Source: Pedobacter frigoris (GTDB taxonomy: Bacteria; Bacteroidota; Bacteroidia; Sphingobacteriales; Sphingobacteriaceae). Taken from it: a DNA stretch of 64,000 bases. Below the pieces are notes generated by a model. That model saw nothing but the letters and a program-made list of their open reading frames with translations, ran no database searches and was not told the origin of the DNA. A program made the position numbers and the translations under genes. Within the stretch, counting starts at the first letter, position 1, and every line of letters begins with the position of its first letter. The stretch is taken from assembly GCF_005116445.1 (NCBI RefSeq), contig NZ_SWBQ01000005.1, positions 124,001-188,000 of the forward strand, given 5' to 3'. This document shows, in pieces, positions 24,996-34,733 of this stretch.

Positions 24996-26960
24996 ATGAA
25001 AATCAAAATAAACGACTCCATGAAGAATATGTACAGATCACTTCTTATAGTGCTGATGTTATTAACGAGTTTTGTAGTAAATGCACAGGAACAGCCGGGG
25101 TTAAGGGACAGGGCAAATCAATTGTATAAAGATTATGAATATGCAAATGCGGCTTCAATTTATCTTAGGTTGGCCGACGTAAAAAAGCCAAAACTGACTG
25201 ATCTTGAGCGGCTGGCGGACTGTTTTAGGAAGATGAATGATTACGAGGCGGCTGAAAATTGGTATGCCAGAGTAATTCAGTATCCTGAGAGCAAGGCAGA
25301 TAATCTGCTAGCTTACGGCGCTATTCTAAAAGCGAATGCCCGATATGATAAGGCTAAGCAGATGCTACAGCAATATGCTGCAAAAACAGGTGATAAGAAA
25401 AGAGTGCTGAATGAAATCATTGGGTGTGATTCGGCACTAATATGGCTGGCTAAGCCTACTGCTCATAAGTTAAAGAACGAAGAGCAGGTGAATACAACTT
25501 TGTCTGAATTCGGTGTTTTTCCGATGGGTGACAAGGTTTATTATACGGGAGAACCTAATGCTGCTATTTTAAAGAACACATATGGTCGTACTGGGAATCC
25601 GTATTTGCGAATTTATACAGCAGAACGGAGGGAGAGACTAGCATTAGGAGCAGGAACTTTGGACAATTCGGTGTATAATGATGATCGCTATCATTCCGGT
25701 CCGGTAATTGGTAATAAGCGATGGAATCAACTCTTTGTTACCCGTACATATGTGGGGAAAGATGGAGAGGTAAGCAAAGAAGATCGACAAAAATACCGAA
25801 CCAATAACCTTGAGCTGGTAATTTATACTTTAAATAACGGGATTTGGGAAAGCAGGGCATTTGCTTATAATGATGTACAACGATATTCGGTTGGACATGC
25901 CGCACTTAGTCCGGATGAGAAGATTCTTTATTTTGTTTCCGATATGCCTGGGGGCTCCGGAGGAACAGATATCTGGTTTAGTGAACTTCAGTCTGATGGG
26001 AGCTGGGGTGCGCCGCAGAACGCGGGTACGTCTGTCAACTCAGACGGAAATGAGATGTTTCCTAATGTGGCGGTTGATGGTACGATGTATTACTCCAGTA
26101 ATGGTTTGCCTGGTATGGGTGAACTGGATATTTTTACTGTAAAAGGCACGAAAAATCATTGGAGTAAGCCTGTAAATCTGAGGTATCCTGTAAATTCGGC
26201 TGGCGATGATTTTGCTTTTGCTGGTAATTCTGAGGATGAAATTTCAGGATATTTGTCTTCTAATCGTCAGGGAGGAAAAGGTGGAGATGATATTTATAGT
26301 TTTACTAATCTGAAGCCAAAATTGATCTTTGCCTTAAAAGGCACTACATTAAACAAAAAGACGGGAGAAGTATTGCCGGCTACTGCAGTTTCTCTGTTTG
26401 GTAACGGTCGCCGTATTGTGGCCAGACAGGATAGTAAAGAGGATGGAACTTTTTTCTTTGATCTGGAAGCAAATACAAACTATAAAGTATTAGGTCAGAA
26501 ACTCAAATTTTTTAGCGATTCAGCGACAGTGAGTACAAAAGGATTGGTTAAGTCAGATACATTGGTGGCTACATTACGTTTGCAGCCATTACTTGAAGTG
26601 GGGCAGGTATTTGTTTTGGAAAATATTCATTATGATTTTGATAAAGATAAGATCAGGCCCGATGCTACTGAGATTTTGGATGAACTAGTGAGAATCATGC
26701 GCGACAATCCGACATTGGAAATTGAACTCGGTTCTCATACAGATAGCAGAGGACTGGATAGCTATAACCTTGATTTGTCACAACGCAGGGCGAAATCTGC
26801 TGTGAATTATCTGGTAAGCCGAGGGATTTCAAGAAATAGAATGACAGCCAGAGGATATGGTGAAACTATGTTGCTTAATAAATGTAGTGACGGCGTGAAG
26901 TGCTCTTCTGCAGAACATCAGCAAAATAGGAGGACGGAGTTTAAAGTTGTAAAGAATTAA
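24996..26960 (+). CDS. OmpA-type protein with TPR, PD40 and carboxypeptidase-regulatory-like domains
   Basis: A 654-residue exported protein. Order: signal peptide, TPR-like helices (about 30-140), PD40/WD40-like beta-propeller segments (YFVSDMPGGSGGTDIWF), a CarbReg-like module (about 440-525) and an OmpA peptidoglycan-binding domain at the C-terminus (FDKDKIRPDA, SHTDSRG, LSQRRAKSAVNYL). This is the PorE-like architecture that tethers the T9SS or its cargo to peptidoglycan. An ATG at 25020 gives a cleaner signal peptide and is a plausible start. It is the third gene of the adhesin operon, 28 bases after the PorP gene. Confidence 0.85.
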   Translation: MKIKINDSMKNMYRSLLIVLMLLTSFVVNAQEQPGLRDRANQLYKDYEYANAASIYLRLADVKKPKLTDLERLADCFRKMNDYEAAENWYARVIQYPESKADNLLAYGAILKANARYDKAKQMLQQYAAKTGDKKRVLNEIIGCDSALIWLAKPTAHKLKNEEQVNTTLSEFGVFPMGDKVYYTGEPNAAILKNTYGRTGNPYLRIYTAERRERLALGAGTLDNSVYNDDRYHSGPVIGNKRWNQLFVTRTYVGKDGEVSKEDRQKYRTNNLELVIYTLNNGIWESRAFAYNDVQRYSVGHAALSPDEKILYFVSDMPGGSGGTDIWFSELQSDGSWGAPQNAGTSVNSDGNEMFPNVAVDGTMYYSSNGLPGMGELDIFTVKGTKNHWSKPVNLRYPVNSAGDDFAFAGNSEDEISGYLSSNRQGGKGGDDIYSFTNLKPKLIFALKGTTLNKKTGEVLPATAVSLFGNGRRIVARQDSKEDGTFFFDLEANTNYKVLGQKLKFFSDSATVSTKGLVKSDTLVATLRLQPLLEVGQVFVLENIHYDFDKDKIRPDATEILDELVRIMRDNPTLEIELGSHTDSRGLDSYNLDLSQRRAKSAVNYLVSRGISRNRMTARGYGETMLLNKCSDGVKCSSAEHQQNRRTEFKVVKN

Positions 26961-26998
26961 GATTTTTAAAAAAAGTTTTATAAAACGATTATGAATTT

Positions 26999-27007
26999 TA
27001 TCTTTGC
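26999..27007 (+). promoter_or_regulatory. TATCTTTGC -7 element upstream of tRNA-Glu
   Basis: A perfect TAnnTTTGC box lies about 63 bases upstream of the mature tRNA-Glu 5' end. A 5' leader would be removed by RNase P. The -33 element is AT-rich and not clear. Confidence 0.5.
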
Positions 27008-27069
27008 ATCCCGTTACGATAATAAGAGCGATTTATTAAAAGTTGCTGGAGTGTAAAGTCGTTAGGAAT

Positions 27070-27141
27070 GGCCCGTTCGTCTAGGGGTGAGGACGCCAGA
27101 TTTTCATTCTGGAAACAGGGGTTCGATTCCCCTACGGGCTA
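27070..27141 (+). tRNA. tRNA-Glu (anticodon TTC)
   Basis: The acceptor GGCCCGT pairs with ACGGGCT with one G-U pair; the anticodon stem CCAGA/TCTGG closes the loop TTTTCAT, whose anticodon 27103-27105 is TTC; T arm AGGGG-TTCGATT-CCCCT. CCA is not encoded. A strong terminator follows. Confidence 0.95.
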
Positions 27142-27144
27142 CTG

Positions 27145-27183
27145 AAAAGCCTTGATGTTCATTTAACATCAAGGCTTTTTTTA
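27145..27183 (+). terminator. terminator after tRNA-Glu
   Basis: AAAAGCCTTGATGTT and AACATCAAGGCTTTT form a long perfect stem with a short loop, followed by a T run. It is symmetric enough to stop - strand transcripts of the glutaminase-like gene too. Confidence 0.9.
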
Positions 27184-27249
27184 TGCCCTTATGATTATTC
27201 CCAGGTCCGCATATGTAGTGCATCAACTGGTTTGAATTCAGGCGAACCT

Positions 27250-29703
27250 TTATTTCAGATTCTTATCAAGGAATTTGATAAAATACCCGCCAACCACACT
27301 TCTTGCCTGAAAGCCTGCCTTTTTTCCTGTTTCAGTTTCATGCCAGTCGGTTAGGGGGACACGCGGATTGGTTTCTAAAGTGAATTTATAAACGGGCTGA
27401 ATAAGTTTATCGAAATCAGATTTTTGATCTGCCAGAGTAGCTGTCCATAAAATCCAGTCAGATTTCGTATATGATTTTCTGCTATCCAGAGGCAATCCAT
27501 AAGCATTTTGTTTAGTAAGGTAATACTTGATTTCTTTTTGTGCTACTTCTTTCGGGAAGATATTTAATGCCAGTAATTTGTCCCATACAAGATTGTATTT
27601 TTGACTCCAGGTTCCCTGTTTTCCAAATGCAAGTACATAATGATCTCCATTGTCTGCAATTTTCATCCAATCCAGCGCCATTTTTTTTGCAATTGTGTTG
27701 TATGTTTTAGCTACTTCATTTTCCTTTAACATGTTGGCTAGCATGGCATAACATCCTAATCCAACGATGGCTTTTACGGATAAATTAGCATTTCTTGCCA
27801 TATGTCCAGCGAAATCATCTGTACACAGCTGATTTGTAGGATCAAAGCCATATTTATTTAAGTATTCAGCCCAGGTGGTAAGCGTTTTCCAGTGCTTTCT
27901 GGCATATTCGGCATTCCCTTCTGCCTTTGCAATAGCGGCTGTAATGATCATCATATTGCCTGCCTCCTCTACCGGCATGTCTTCTCCGTAAGTCTGTCCA
28001 TTTGCCAAGGGATAACTTCCAAGATCGTGAGCCGGGTAAGGCTTGCTCCATTTTCCGCTTTCACTATAATAGAAAATGCCATTTAGCATTCCTTTCATCA
28101 GTTCTGGATTGTATTCTAAAAACAATGGAGCGGAAGGATATGTTACATCTACAGTGTTGATGAAGCTCCCGCTGAAGTTTTCCTTAGAAAGGAATAAGAT
28201 GTCACCCTGCGGGCTTTTAACTAACTTATGTGCTGATATGGATTGACGATAGGCCAGCTCGCATAATTTAGCATAACTAACTCCGCCGATTTGCTGAGCT
28301 TTATTATACATCTCATTGTCGAACGTAGTACATTTTTTTATAATTGAAGTATAATCCTTACTCGCTTTATTTAGTTGTTTTTCAATGGTGTCATCTGTAG
28401 TGTTTTTCCACCAGGGTTTCAGATTTTCTCCGAAATACTGAACTGAATATAAATCATCATAACCAAGCATTACATATTGTGCCTTTGTTTGAGTCGATAC
28501 TTTACCCATATTTAGAGTTGTATTTAAAAAAAGCTGTTTTCCGGTTGAAGCATTGCTTTTTTTATTGCTTATTCCGAAGCTGTCTGCTATAAATTGAGAG
28601 GAATTTTGGTCCAGTGGTGTTGCCAGGTATAAATACCCCCAATCTATTCTTGAATCATTGTCTTTTCTTGTAAGCAGTGTTTGCTCTGTTGTACCTGCTT
28701 TAAGTATAGCGATCTGCCCGGATGTATATTTCTCCGCTTTAACTTCCTGCATGGAATTATTTGCCGCAATATCTGTGGAGGCTCCAAAAGAGATCTGTAC
28801 ATCATGGGATTTCCCATCCATTGACTTGGCAAGAAAGGAAATGTAAGAAATAGGGCGAGACAATAAGTCAAGATCATTTAATAAGAGAGGAGAAGTAAAT
28901 GCCATTTGAATATTTACAGCACCACATTTAAGGTCATAAATGGTTTGTGTAGCCTTTAGTTGTACAGATTGCTGTTTTGCATCCACAATAAGCGATTCTT
29001 TTTTGTCTTCAATCTCTTTGACAATTCCGGCATCAAGGTATTGTCCTCCTGCTGTGTTCGCTACATGGATAGCCATTAGATTTTTCCCCTTCCTCAACTT
29101 TGATTTTGCTGTTTCTGAAAGCAGAATATACTCAAAGCCTGAAGTCCAGCCGCTATGCTTGTATATTTGTTCCCCGTTAAGATAAACTTCGATATTATCA
29201 TCATGAAATAGCTTGAGGTATAGTTTCTCGTTACCGTTCCCTTTGAAGTCAAAATTGCGTCTTATCCAAAGATCATTGCTTGCCCATTTGGTTTTCGGCT
29301 TACCGGCATTGTGGCCAAATGGTGCATCGCCTTTTTTCCAGGAAGAGTCGTCGAAGTTCAGAGAGGCCCAATTTGTTGAGGGGGATTTTTCTAAATAATT
29401 AACCTGATAAGGTGTTTCATCCGCAGCAGGAACTAGGGTTTTGTATTTCAGCTCATTCTTTCCAAGCAAGCGATAAATCTTGCCATCTACTTTCGCATGA
29501 GCAAGTAAGGAAAGATTGCTGCCTGACCAATGGGTGGTGGTAGACTTATTGATCTCGTCTGTAGCACTCCAGATGCTAAAATAGGTGTCATGTGTAATCA
29601 ATGGATATGCGGGTGCTTTCCTTTCCTGGCTAACTGCAGGTAAAGAAAGAAAAGCGGTCATAGTGAGTAAGGCAATGCGCTTAAGTTTCATTTGGTTGTT
29701 CAT
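27250..29703 (-). CDS. secreted glutaminase A-like protein (DUF4964/5127/4965/1793)
   Basis: An 817-residue exported protein (signal peptide ending PAVSQ). The opening APAYPLITHDTYFSIWS matches the DUF4964/5127 region of fungal glutaminase GtaA-like proteins; the C-terminal half (YAKLCELAYRQSISAHKL, TYPSAPLFLEYNPELMKGML, DWHETETGKKAGFQARSVVGG) fits DUF4965/DUF1793. A jelly-roll insertion at about 110-240 (WIRRNFDFKGN, DDNIEVYLNGEQIYKH) resembles galactose-binding domains. It probably acts in the periplasm or at the surface on glutamine or a related substrate; the exact substrate is not proven. An alternative start is 29691. Confidence 0.75.
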   Translation of the reverse strand: MNNQMKLKRIALLTMTAFLSLPAVSQERKAPAYPLITHDTYFSIWSATDEINKSTTTHWSGSNLSLLAHAKVDGKIYRLLGKNELKYKTLVPAADETPYQVNYLEKSPSTNWASLNFDDSSWKKGDAPFGHNAGKPKTKWASNDLWIRRNFDFKGNGNEKLYLKLFHDDNIEVYLNGEQIYKHSGWTSGFEYILLSETAKSKLRKGKNLMAIHVANTAGGQYLDAGIVKEIEDKKESLIVDAKQQSVQLKATQTIYDLKCGAVNIQMAFTSPLLLNDLDLLSRPISYISFLAKSMDGKSHDVQISFGASTDIAANNSMQEVKAEKYTSGQIAILKAGTTEQTLLTRKDNDSRIDWGYLYLATPLDQNSSQFIADSFGISNKKSNASTGKQLFLNTTLNMGKVSTQTKAQYVMLGYDDLYSVQYFGENLKPWWKNTTDDTIEKQLNKASKDYTSIIKKCTTFDNEMYNKAQQIGGVSYAKLCELAYRQSISAHKLVKSPQGDILFLSKENFSGSFINTVDVTYPSAPLFLEYNPELMKGMLNGIFYYSESGKWSKPYPAHDLGSYPLANGQTYGEDMPVEEAGNMMIITAAIAKAEGNAEYARKHWKTLTTWAEYLNKYGFDPTNQLCTDDFAGHMARNANLSVKAIVGLGCYAMLANMLKENEVAKTYNTIAKKMALDWMKIADNGDHYVLAFGKQGTWSQKYNLVWDKLLALNIFPKEVAQKEIKYYLTKQNAYGLPLDSRKSYTKSDWILWTATLADQKSDFDKLIQPVYKFTLETNPRVPLTDWHETETGKKAGFQARSVVGGYFIKFLDKNLK

Positions 29704-29925
29704 TTAAAAATTGATTAACAAGTTTAAATTAAAAAATGAAACGCAGTGCTCGTTAAAAGAACATTGAGACGATTTGAGTAGTATTTGAAACAATTTGTCA
29801 AATGCAGGGACCGCAGCCTTGAGCTAAATCATTCAGCAGATATGAATATCTCTTTGATAAATCTTAAAATATTTTTACTTATCTTGAAGAACAATTAACC
29901 ATTCAAAAAAAACAAATCATTTCTT

Positions 29926-30408
29926 ATGAAAAGTTCTATTTTTTATCTCCCTGCTATCGCTGCTGTGTTGGTTTTTTTTAGCTGCAATCAAAGTGACAAT
30001 AAGACAACGATGGCATCAAGTGACGATTCGGTTAATGTTGTCGCTAAGACTGAATGTTTTATTTCGGCAGACAAGCTTGACTCGGCTTTTCTGAATCTAA
30101 AGACATTAAAAAATGGTAAGGTTAAGGGAAGCCTGGTCTTTACTTTTGTGGAGAAGGGCAAGAACGATGGAGAAATTGAGGGTATGTTTAAAGGGGATAC
30201 CTTATATGTTGATTATACTTTCAAGATTGGGTCGAGTCAAACAATTTATAAAAATCCGCTTGCCCTCCTAAAAAGAGACGGTAAACTTATACTTGGAGTA
30301 GGACAGATTGAAACAACTCTGGGCAGGTCATATTTTGTGAAAGGAAAACCAATCAATTTTGATAAAGGTAGGTTTACGTTTATAGCTGCTGATTGTCAGG
30401 AAAAATAA
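29926..30408 (+). CDS. lipoprotein, unknown function
   Basis: A 160-residue protein with a lipobox VFFSC (Cys at about residue 20) after a hydrophobic signal. The body is beta-rich (GKVKGSLVFTF, EGMFKGDTLYVDYTF) and may be a lipocalin-like or small beta-barrel fold, though I cannot name a family. It stands alone between the glutaminase-like gene and tRNA-Thr. Confidence 0.7.
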   Translation: MKSSIFYLPAIAAVLVFFSCNQSDNKTTMASSDDSVNVVAKTECFISADKLDSAFLNLKTLKNGKVKGSLVFTFVEKGKNDGEIEGMFKGDTLYVDYTFKIGSSQTIYKNPLALLKRDGKLILGVGQIETTLGRSYFVKGKPINFDKGRFTFIAADCQEK

Positions 30409-30426
30409 TTAATTGGGTTTTTGAAG

Positions 30427-30499
<73 letters not shown>

Positions 30500-30804
30500 T
30501 TTTAATCTGGCACCAGGCTAAAAAAAGATCTGATGATCTGGAAAGTCGACAAAATTAAACTTTTATTATTTCTATGCAAATTTTTGTCAGCTAATTGGGA
30601 TTAAAGAGGATATGTTTTACTAATTGCATATTTATGAATTATTAATTACCTTTAAGTTTCTATGATGATTCAATATGGTAAAACTATTTAACTTTTGGTT
30701 GGTATTTCTGCGGTATTATTTGTTGCGAAATTGCTAAAGTATTGTTTTGTGAATTTGTTAAACGAAAATATTGGCAAATATTTCTTTAAGAATTAGCTCT
30801 AGAA
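30500..30804. other. AT-rich intergenic region upstream of the degenerate receiver gene
   Basis: No gene or RNA is supported. It should carry promoters for tRNA-Thr on - and for the gene at 30805 on +; I do not see a perfect TAnnTTTG on + (TATTATTTG around 30713 is one base off in spacing). Confidence 0.35.
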
Positions 30805-31179
30805 ATGCTTAAAAGGATTTTAATTTTAATCGAAGATCTAAAGGTAGTGAATCCATTGTTTGGGTCACTATCCACTGAGTTTGAAGTTATTTTCTCTTCA
30901 GGCAACAAAAACACCTTTGTAGTGCTAGATAAATTCAGACCAAACGCTGTGGTTATCGCATTTTCAGATTTTCAGACTGCTTTTGATTGCTGCTTTGCTT
31001 TACGTTTAAATCCGGATACCACAAACGTTCCAACCGTTATCGTTTCTGAGAATGGCGTAACCGATGAACAAATAAAAAAAAGCTATTGTAATCACTTTTT
31101 TATTATTCCGTTAGATTTCCAGAGATTCAAAAAGACGCTTTATCAAGTTTGTGCTGATGACCCATATTATGATTATTGA
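30805..31179 (+). CDS. degenerate response-regulator receiver protein
   Basis: A 124-residue protein with the fold pattern of a single receiver domain (ILILIEDLKV, then PNAVVIAFSDF, then PTVIVSENG, then FFIIPLDFQRF). The phospho-acceptor Asp at the end of strand 3 is replaced (AF in VVIAFSDF), and the Lys of strand 5 is missing (IPLD). So it probably does not take part in a normal phosphorelay and may act as a protein-binding adaptor. It precedes the GlxA-type regulator and the hybrid kinase. Confidence 0.65.
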   Translation: MLKRILILIEDLKVVNPLFGSLSTEFEVIFSSGNKNTFVVLDKFRPNAVVIAFSDFQTAFDCCFALRLNPDTTNVPTVIVSENGVTDEQIKKSYCNHFFIIPLDFQRFKKTLYQVCADDPYYDY

Positions 31180-31225
31180 AATAAATAGGGTTGCTTATAA
31201 CGATTGCTATATTTAGATTTATATT

Positions 31226-32203
31226 ATGAAACACATATCCATTTTGGTTCCTAAAGGGGCTATTTTGGGAAGTCTTGAGGGCTCCCGACAATTATTTTCA
31301 CAAGTTAACGAGTTCTATAAAGCTAAAGGCCTTGATCCTGTTTTTGAGGTGAAATTAATCGGGCTTTCAAAGGAAACCTTAGTGAGTGGAGGGTTATTTA
31401 CAGTAAATACTGATTTACTAATTGAAGATGTTGAAAAAACAGATTTAATCATTATCCCGGCGATTGATGGAGAAATGCAGTCTGCCCTTGAAAAGAATCG
31501 TGATTTTATTCCCTGGATTGTTAAACAGTACAGTCAAGGGGCTGAAATAGCAAGCCTTTGCCTTGGGGCATTTTTATTAGCATCTACAGGGTTATTAAAT
31601 GGTAGAAAATGTGCTACGCATTGGTTGGCTGAGAATGATTTTAAACGAATGTTTCCAGATGTACAGCTTGTCACGCAGAAGATCATAACTGATGAACAGG
31701 GTATTTATTCAAGTGGTGGTGCTTTTTCTTACCTGAATCTGATTTTGTATTTGATTGAAAAATATGCCGGTAGGGAAATAGCCGTACTCTCGGCTAAAGT
31801 ATTTGCTATTGAACTGGATAGGGAAAACCAATTATCTTTTACGATATTTCAAGGACAAAAGGGGCATGAGGACGAGTGTGTTAAGAAAGTTCAGGAGTAC
31901 ATAGAGAACAATTTCAGTGAAAAAATTACTATTGATCAGCTCGCTGATATGCAGGCTCTTGGAAGAAGAAATCTGGAACGCAGGTTTAAAAAGGCAACTT
32001 CGAATACAATAGTCGAGTACATACAGCGTGTTAAAATGGAGGCAGCAAAAGTAAGTTTGGAGTCTTCCCGTGAAAATGTAAATGAAGTAATGTACAAGGT
32101 TGGATATACAGACAACAAGGCTTTCAGAACTACATTTAAACGCATTACCGGCTTGTCGCCAATACAATATCGGAGTAAATACAATAGAAGTATTATGGCC
32201 TAA
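31226..32203 (+). CDS. GlxA-family AraC-type transcription regulator
   Basis: A 325-residue protein. Residues 1-190 are a DJ-1/PfpI-like domain with the nucleophile-elbow region ASLCLGAFLLAS; the C-terminal ~100 residues are two HTH motifs of AraC type (ITIDQLADMQALGRRNLERRFKKAT and VNEVMYKVGYTDNKAFRTTFKRITGLSPIQYR). This is the GlxA family, cytosolic regulators that respond to small molecules or stress. It lies 58 bases before the hybrid kinase gene, but the spacing does not prove an operon. Confidence 0.9.
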   Translation: MKHISILVPKGAILGSLEGSRQLFSQVNEFYKAKGLDPVFEVKLIGLSKETLVSGGLFTVNTDLLIEDVEKTDLIIIPAIDGEMQSALEKNRDFIPWIVKQYSQGAEIASLCLGAFLLASTGLLNGRKCATHWLAENDFKRMFPDVQLVTQKIITDEQGIYSSGGAFSYLNLILYLIEKYAGREIAVLSAKVFAIELDRENQLSFTIFQGQKGHEDECVKKVQEYIENNFSEKITIDQLADMQALGRRNLERRFKKATSNTIVEYIQRVKMEAAKVSLESSRENVNEVMYKVGYTDNKAFRTTFKRITGLSPIQYRSKYNRSIMA

Positions 32204-32261
32204 CTTGGTATAAGACTTATACCTTCGTGTATGGTCTGCCGTTATATATTAAAGTAAGAGA

Positions 32262-34733
32262 ATGAGCAATGTCCCCAGAAAGAGTTTCATTAGTTCCATA
32301 AAAGGTAAAGTAATCATCTCGCTTCTATTGGCGTGTTTTGCCTTATTTATGGCATGGGGAGTCAGCAGAGTTGCATTTAAAGAGATGCTTAACACTGTGG
32401 AGCACATTTCAGCACCTAGTGAAAGGTTAAGGATCGTAAATGTCACTTCCAGAAGAATAGGGAGTTTGGACCAGCTTCAAAAGAAGCAAGCATTCAACGA
32501 TCCTAGAAATTATGCCAAGCTCTTTAAACAGTCTAAAGATCTGCGGATGACACTAGACAGCCTGGCTTTGCTTTATAGTGGTGACAGCCTTCAATTGGAT
32601 CGCATACATAAAATAAAGCGGCTGTTGAGTCAGAGAGACAAACAATTTATAAATTACCTTACTGTTCGAGAACGTTTGGTCAATAATAGTGTCTTTTCTG
32701 AACAGGTTCAAAATCTAAATAATATTGTGTCCAGAGGTGGTGAGCAGGCTGATAGCACTATTTTAGCAACAGAGGAAAAAACGTCGACAACGACTATCTA
32801 TCCTGACGAAAAGCCAAGAAATTTTTTAAGCAAATTATTTGGCCGGAAAAGACCAGCTGAAGACAATTCATTCAAAATAATTAGCGAAGAAAAGGTAAAA
32901 AGAGATACTATAGCCTTATCAGCTGAAGACAGGATGGCTAAAAATCTGGAGGAGTCTATAAGAATTATTGAAAAAGAACAACGGAAAAAAAATGCCAGTT
33001 TTTTGAATAGAGAAGCAGAGTTGGCTAATGCAAATAGCCTGCTGATTAGTCAAATGCTTGATGTGTTACGACAGGTAGAAAGTGAGGTAGTCAATCAGAT
33101 TGAAATAAATGGGATTCTGGCAAAAAAAGTTGTAAATACTAGTATTACCACAATAAGTTTGATTATGCTGGTGTTTGTACTGTTGACTGGTTTGTTGCTT
33201 TATCTGATTTTGACTGACATAAGTAAAAGTGGTCGTTATAGAAATGAACTTGAGCTTGCGCGGGATGAGGCCGAGTATCATGGACAGGCGAAGCAGCGAT
33301 TTCTTTCAAATATGAGCCATGAAATTCGTACTCCATTACAATCGATAATTGGTTATTCTGAATTAATAAGGCATCAGGAGCATCCAAAAAGTACAGATAT
33401 AGATGCAATCTATAATTCATCGGAACATTTATTGCAAATTGTAAATGAGGTGCTGGATTATAACAGGATCATTTCAGGTAAGTTCACTTTTTCAAACAAA
33501 GTTTTTGACATCAGGGACCTCATGGAAGAAGTGATTGCGATAATGCGACCTCAGGCAGAGTCTAGATCGTTAAAAATGATTGCTGATCTCGACTTACAGG
33601 AATTAAGATATGTAAACGGTGATCCATTCAGGCTGAAACAAATTCTTTTTAATTTGTTGGGAAATGCAGTGAAATTTACAAATCATGGAAAAATATCCCT
33701 ATCCGTAAACTATAAAAGAAAAGAGGATAACCTCCATTTTACTTTTTCAGTTAAGGATACAGGAATAGGACTTTCAGAAGAAGAGACCAAACGCATATTT
33801 AATGAGTTTGAACAGGCAAATAGTTACGATAATGATGTTGTCAATAGAAAAGGCACGGGCTTGGGTTTAACCATTATTAAATCGCTTGTTGAAAATCAAG
33901 GAGGGCGAATATACGTAAAGAGTGAGGAGGGTGTGGGTAGCGTTTTTACCGTATATTTAACCTTCAGACTAGAGAGTGAGCCCGAAATCGAAAACCCAGC
34001 TAAATTAAAATCATTAAGTGCGAATTACAAAGTGTGGATTGTGGATGATGATCGGTTGATCCTGGATTTATGCAGCGTTATTTTTAAAAAGAATCATATA
34101 GCCCATAAGATTTTTAACTCTCCGTTAGATTTACTAAATACAGTGTGGGATAATGATGTAACACATGTATTAATTGATATGAGGATGCCGGAAATGAATG
34201 GGATAATGCTGTGCAGAAAATTGAAGGAGAAAATTGACGGTGAGGTAAAAATATATGCGATCACAGCCCAGGTGCTGCCGGATGAACGTGAGCATCTTCT
34301 GGATAATGGCTTTGACGGCCTAGTCATGAAACCTTTTAGAGAAGCAGAATTGTTAAGTGCACTTGAAGGCGGTAATTTGCTACACGAGCGGATATTTAAA
34401 TCGACACCGGAGGTTGAAATTGATCTTTCTTCATTAAAAAAGATGACATTTGGAGATGAAGAACAGTTGGCCAAGATTTTGCTGAGATTTAAAGAGGATT
34501 CTTTGAATGATATAGAAGAACTGAGACGTGCTGTAAACGAAAATGAAACAGATAAGTTATGCCTGATCTGCCACCGTCTTGCGGGTAGAATTTCGCAGAT
34601 TGGGGGAAGGTCACTGGCTGCTGAATTTAGAGTTTATGAACTCGATTTGAGGGGGAGAAAACAAATTCCGGATAAGAATAAGTTATTTCAGCTAATCGAA
34701 ATGCTACTTAAAATGGTTTATTCTATTTCATAG
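32262..34733 (+). CDS. hybrid histidine kinase with receiver and HPt domains
   Basis: An 823-residue membrane sensor. Two transmembrane helices (about 14-32 and 290-315) bracket a long extracytoplasmic region with coiled-coil stretches. Then HisKA with H353 in SNMSHEIRTPL, HATPase with GTGLGLTI, a receiver with D639 in LIDMRMPEMNG, and an HPt helix with H771 in CHRLAGRI. So it can pass phosphate His-Asp-His to a separate regulator. Its 3' end overlaps the convergent sigma-54 regulator gene by 16 bases, which makes that regulator a candidate partner. Confidence 0.9.
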   Translation: MSNVPRKSFISSIKGKVIISLLLACFALFMAWGVSRVAFKEMLNTVEHISAPSERLRIVNVTSRRIGSLDQLQKKQAFNDPRNYAKLFKQSKDLRMTLDSLALLYSGDSLQLDRIHKIKRLLSQRDKQFINYLTVRERLVNNSVFSEQVQNLNNIVSRGGEQADSTILATEEKTSTTTIYPDEKPRNFLSKLFGRKRPAEDNSFKIISEEKVKRDTIALSAEDRMAKNLEESIRIIEKEQRKKNASFLNREAELANANSLLISQMLDVLRQVESEVVNQIEINGILAKKVVNTSITTISLIMLVFVLLTGLLLYLILTDISKSGRYRNELELARDEAEYHGQAKQRFLSNMSHEIRTPLQSIIGYSELIRHQEHPKSTDIDAIYNSSEHLLQIVNEVLDYNRIISGKFTFSNKVFDIRDLMEEVIAIMRPQAESRSLKMIADLDLQELRYVNGDPFRLKQILFNLLGNAVKFTNHGKISLSVNYKRKEDNLHFTFSVKDTGIGLSEEETKRIFNEFEQANSYDNDVVNRKGTGLGLTIIKSLVENQGGRIYVKSEEGVGSVFTVYLTFRLESEPEIENPAKLKSLSANYKVWIVDDDRLILDLCSVIFKKNHIAHKIFNSPLDLLNTVWDNDVTHVLIDMRMPEMNGIMLCRKLKEKIDGEVKIYAITAQVLPDEREHLLDNGFDGLVMKPFREAELLSALEGGNLLHERIFKSTPEVEIDLSSLKKMTFGDEEQLAKILLRFKEDSLNDIEELRRAVNENETDKLCLICHRLAGRISQIGGRSLAAEFRVYELDLRGRKQIPDKNKLFQLIEMLLKMVYSIS

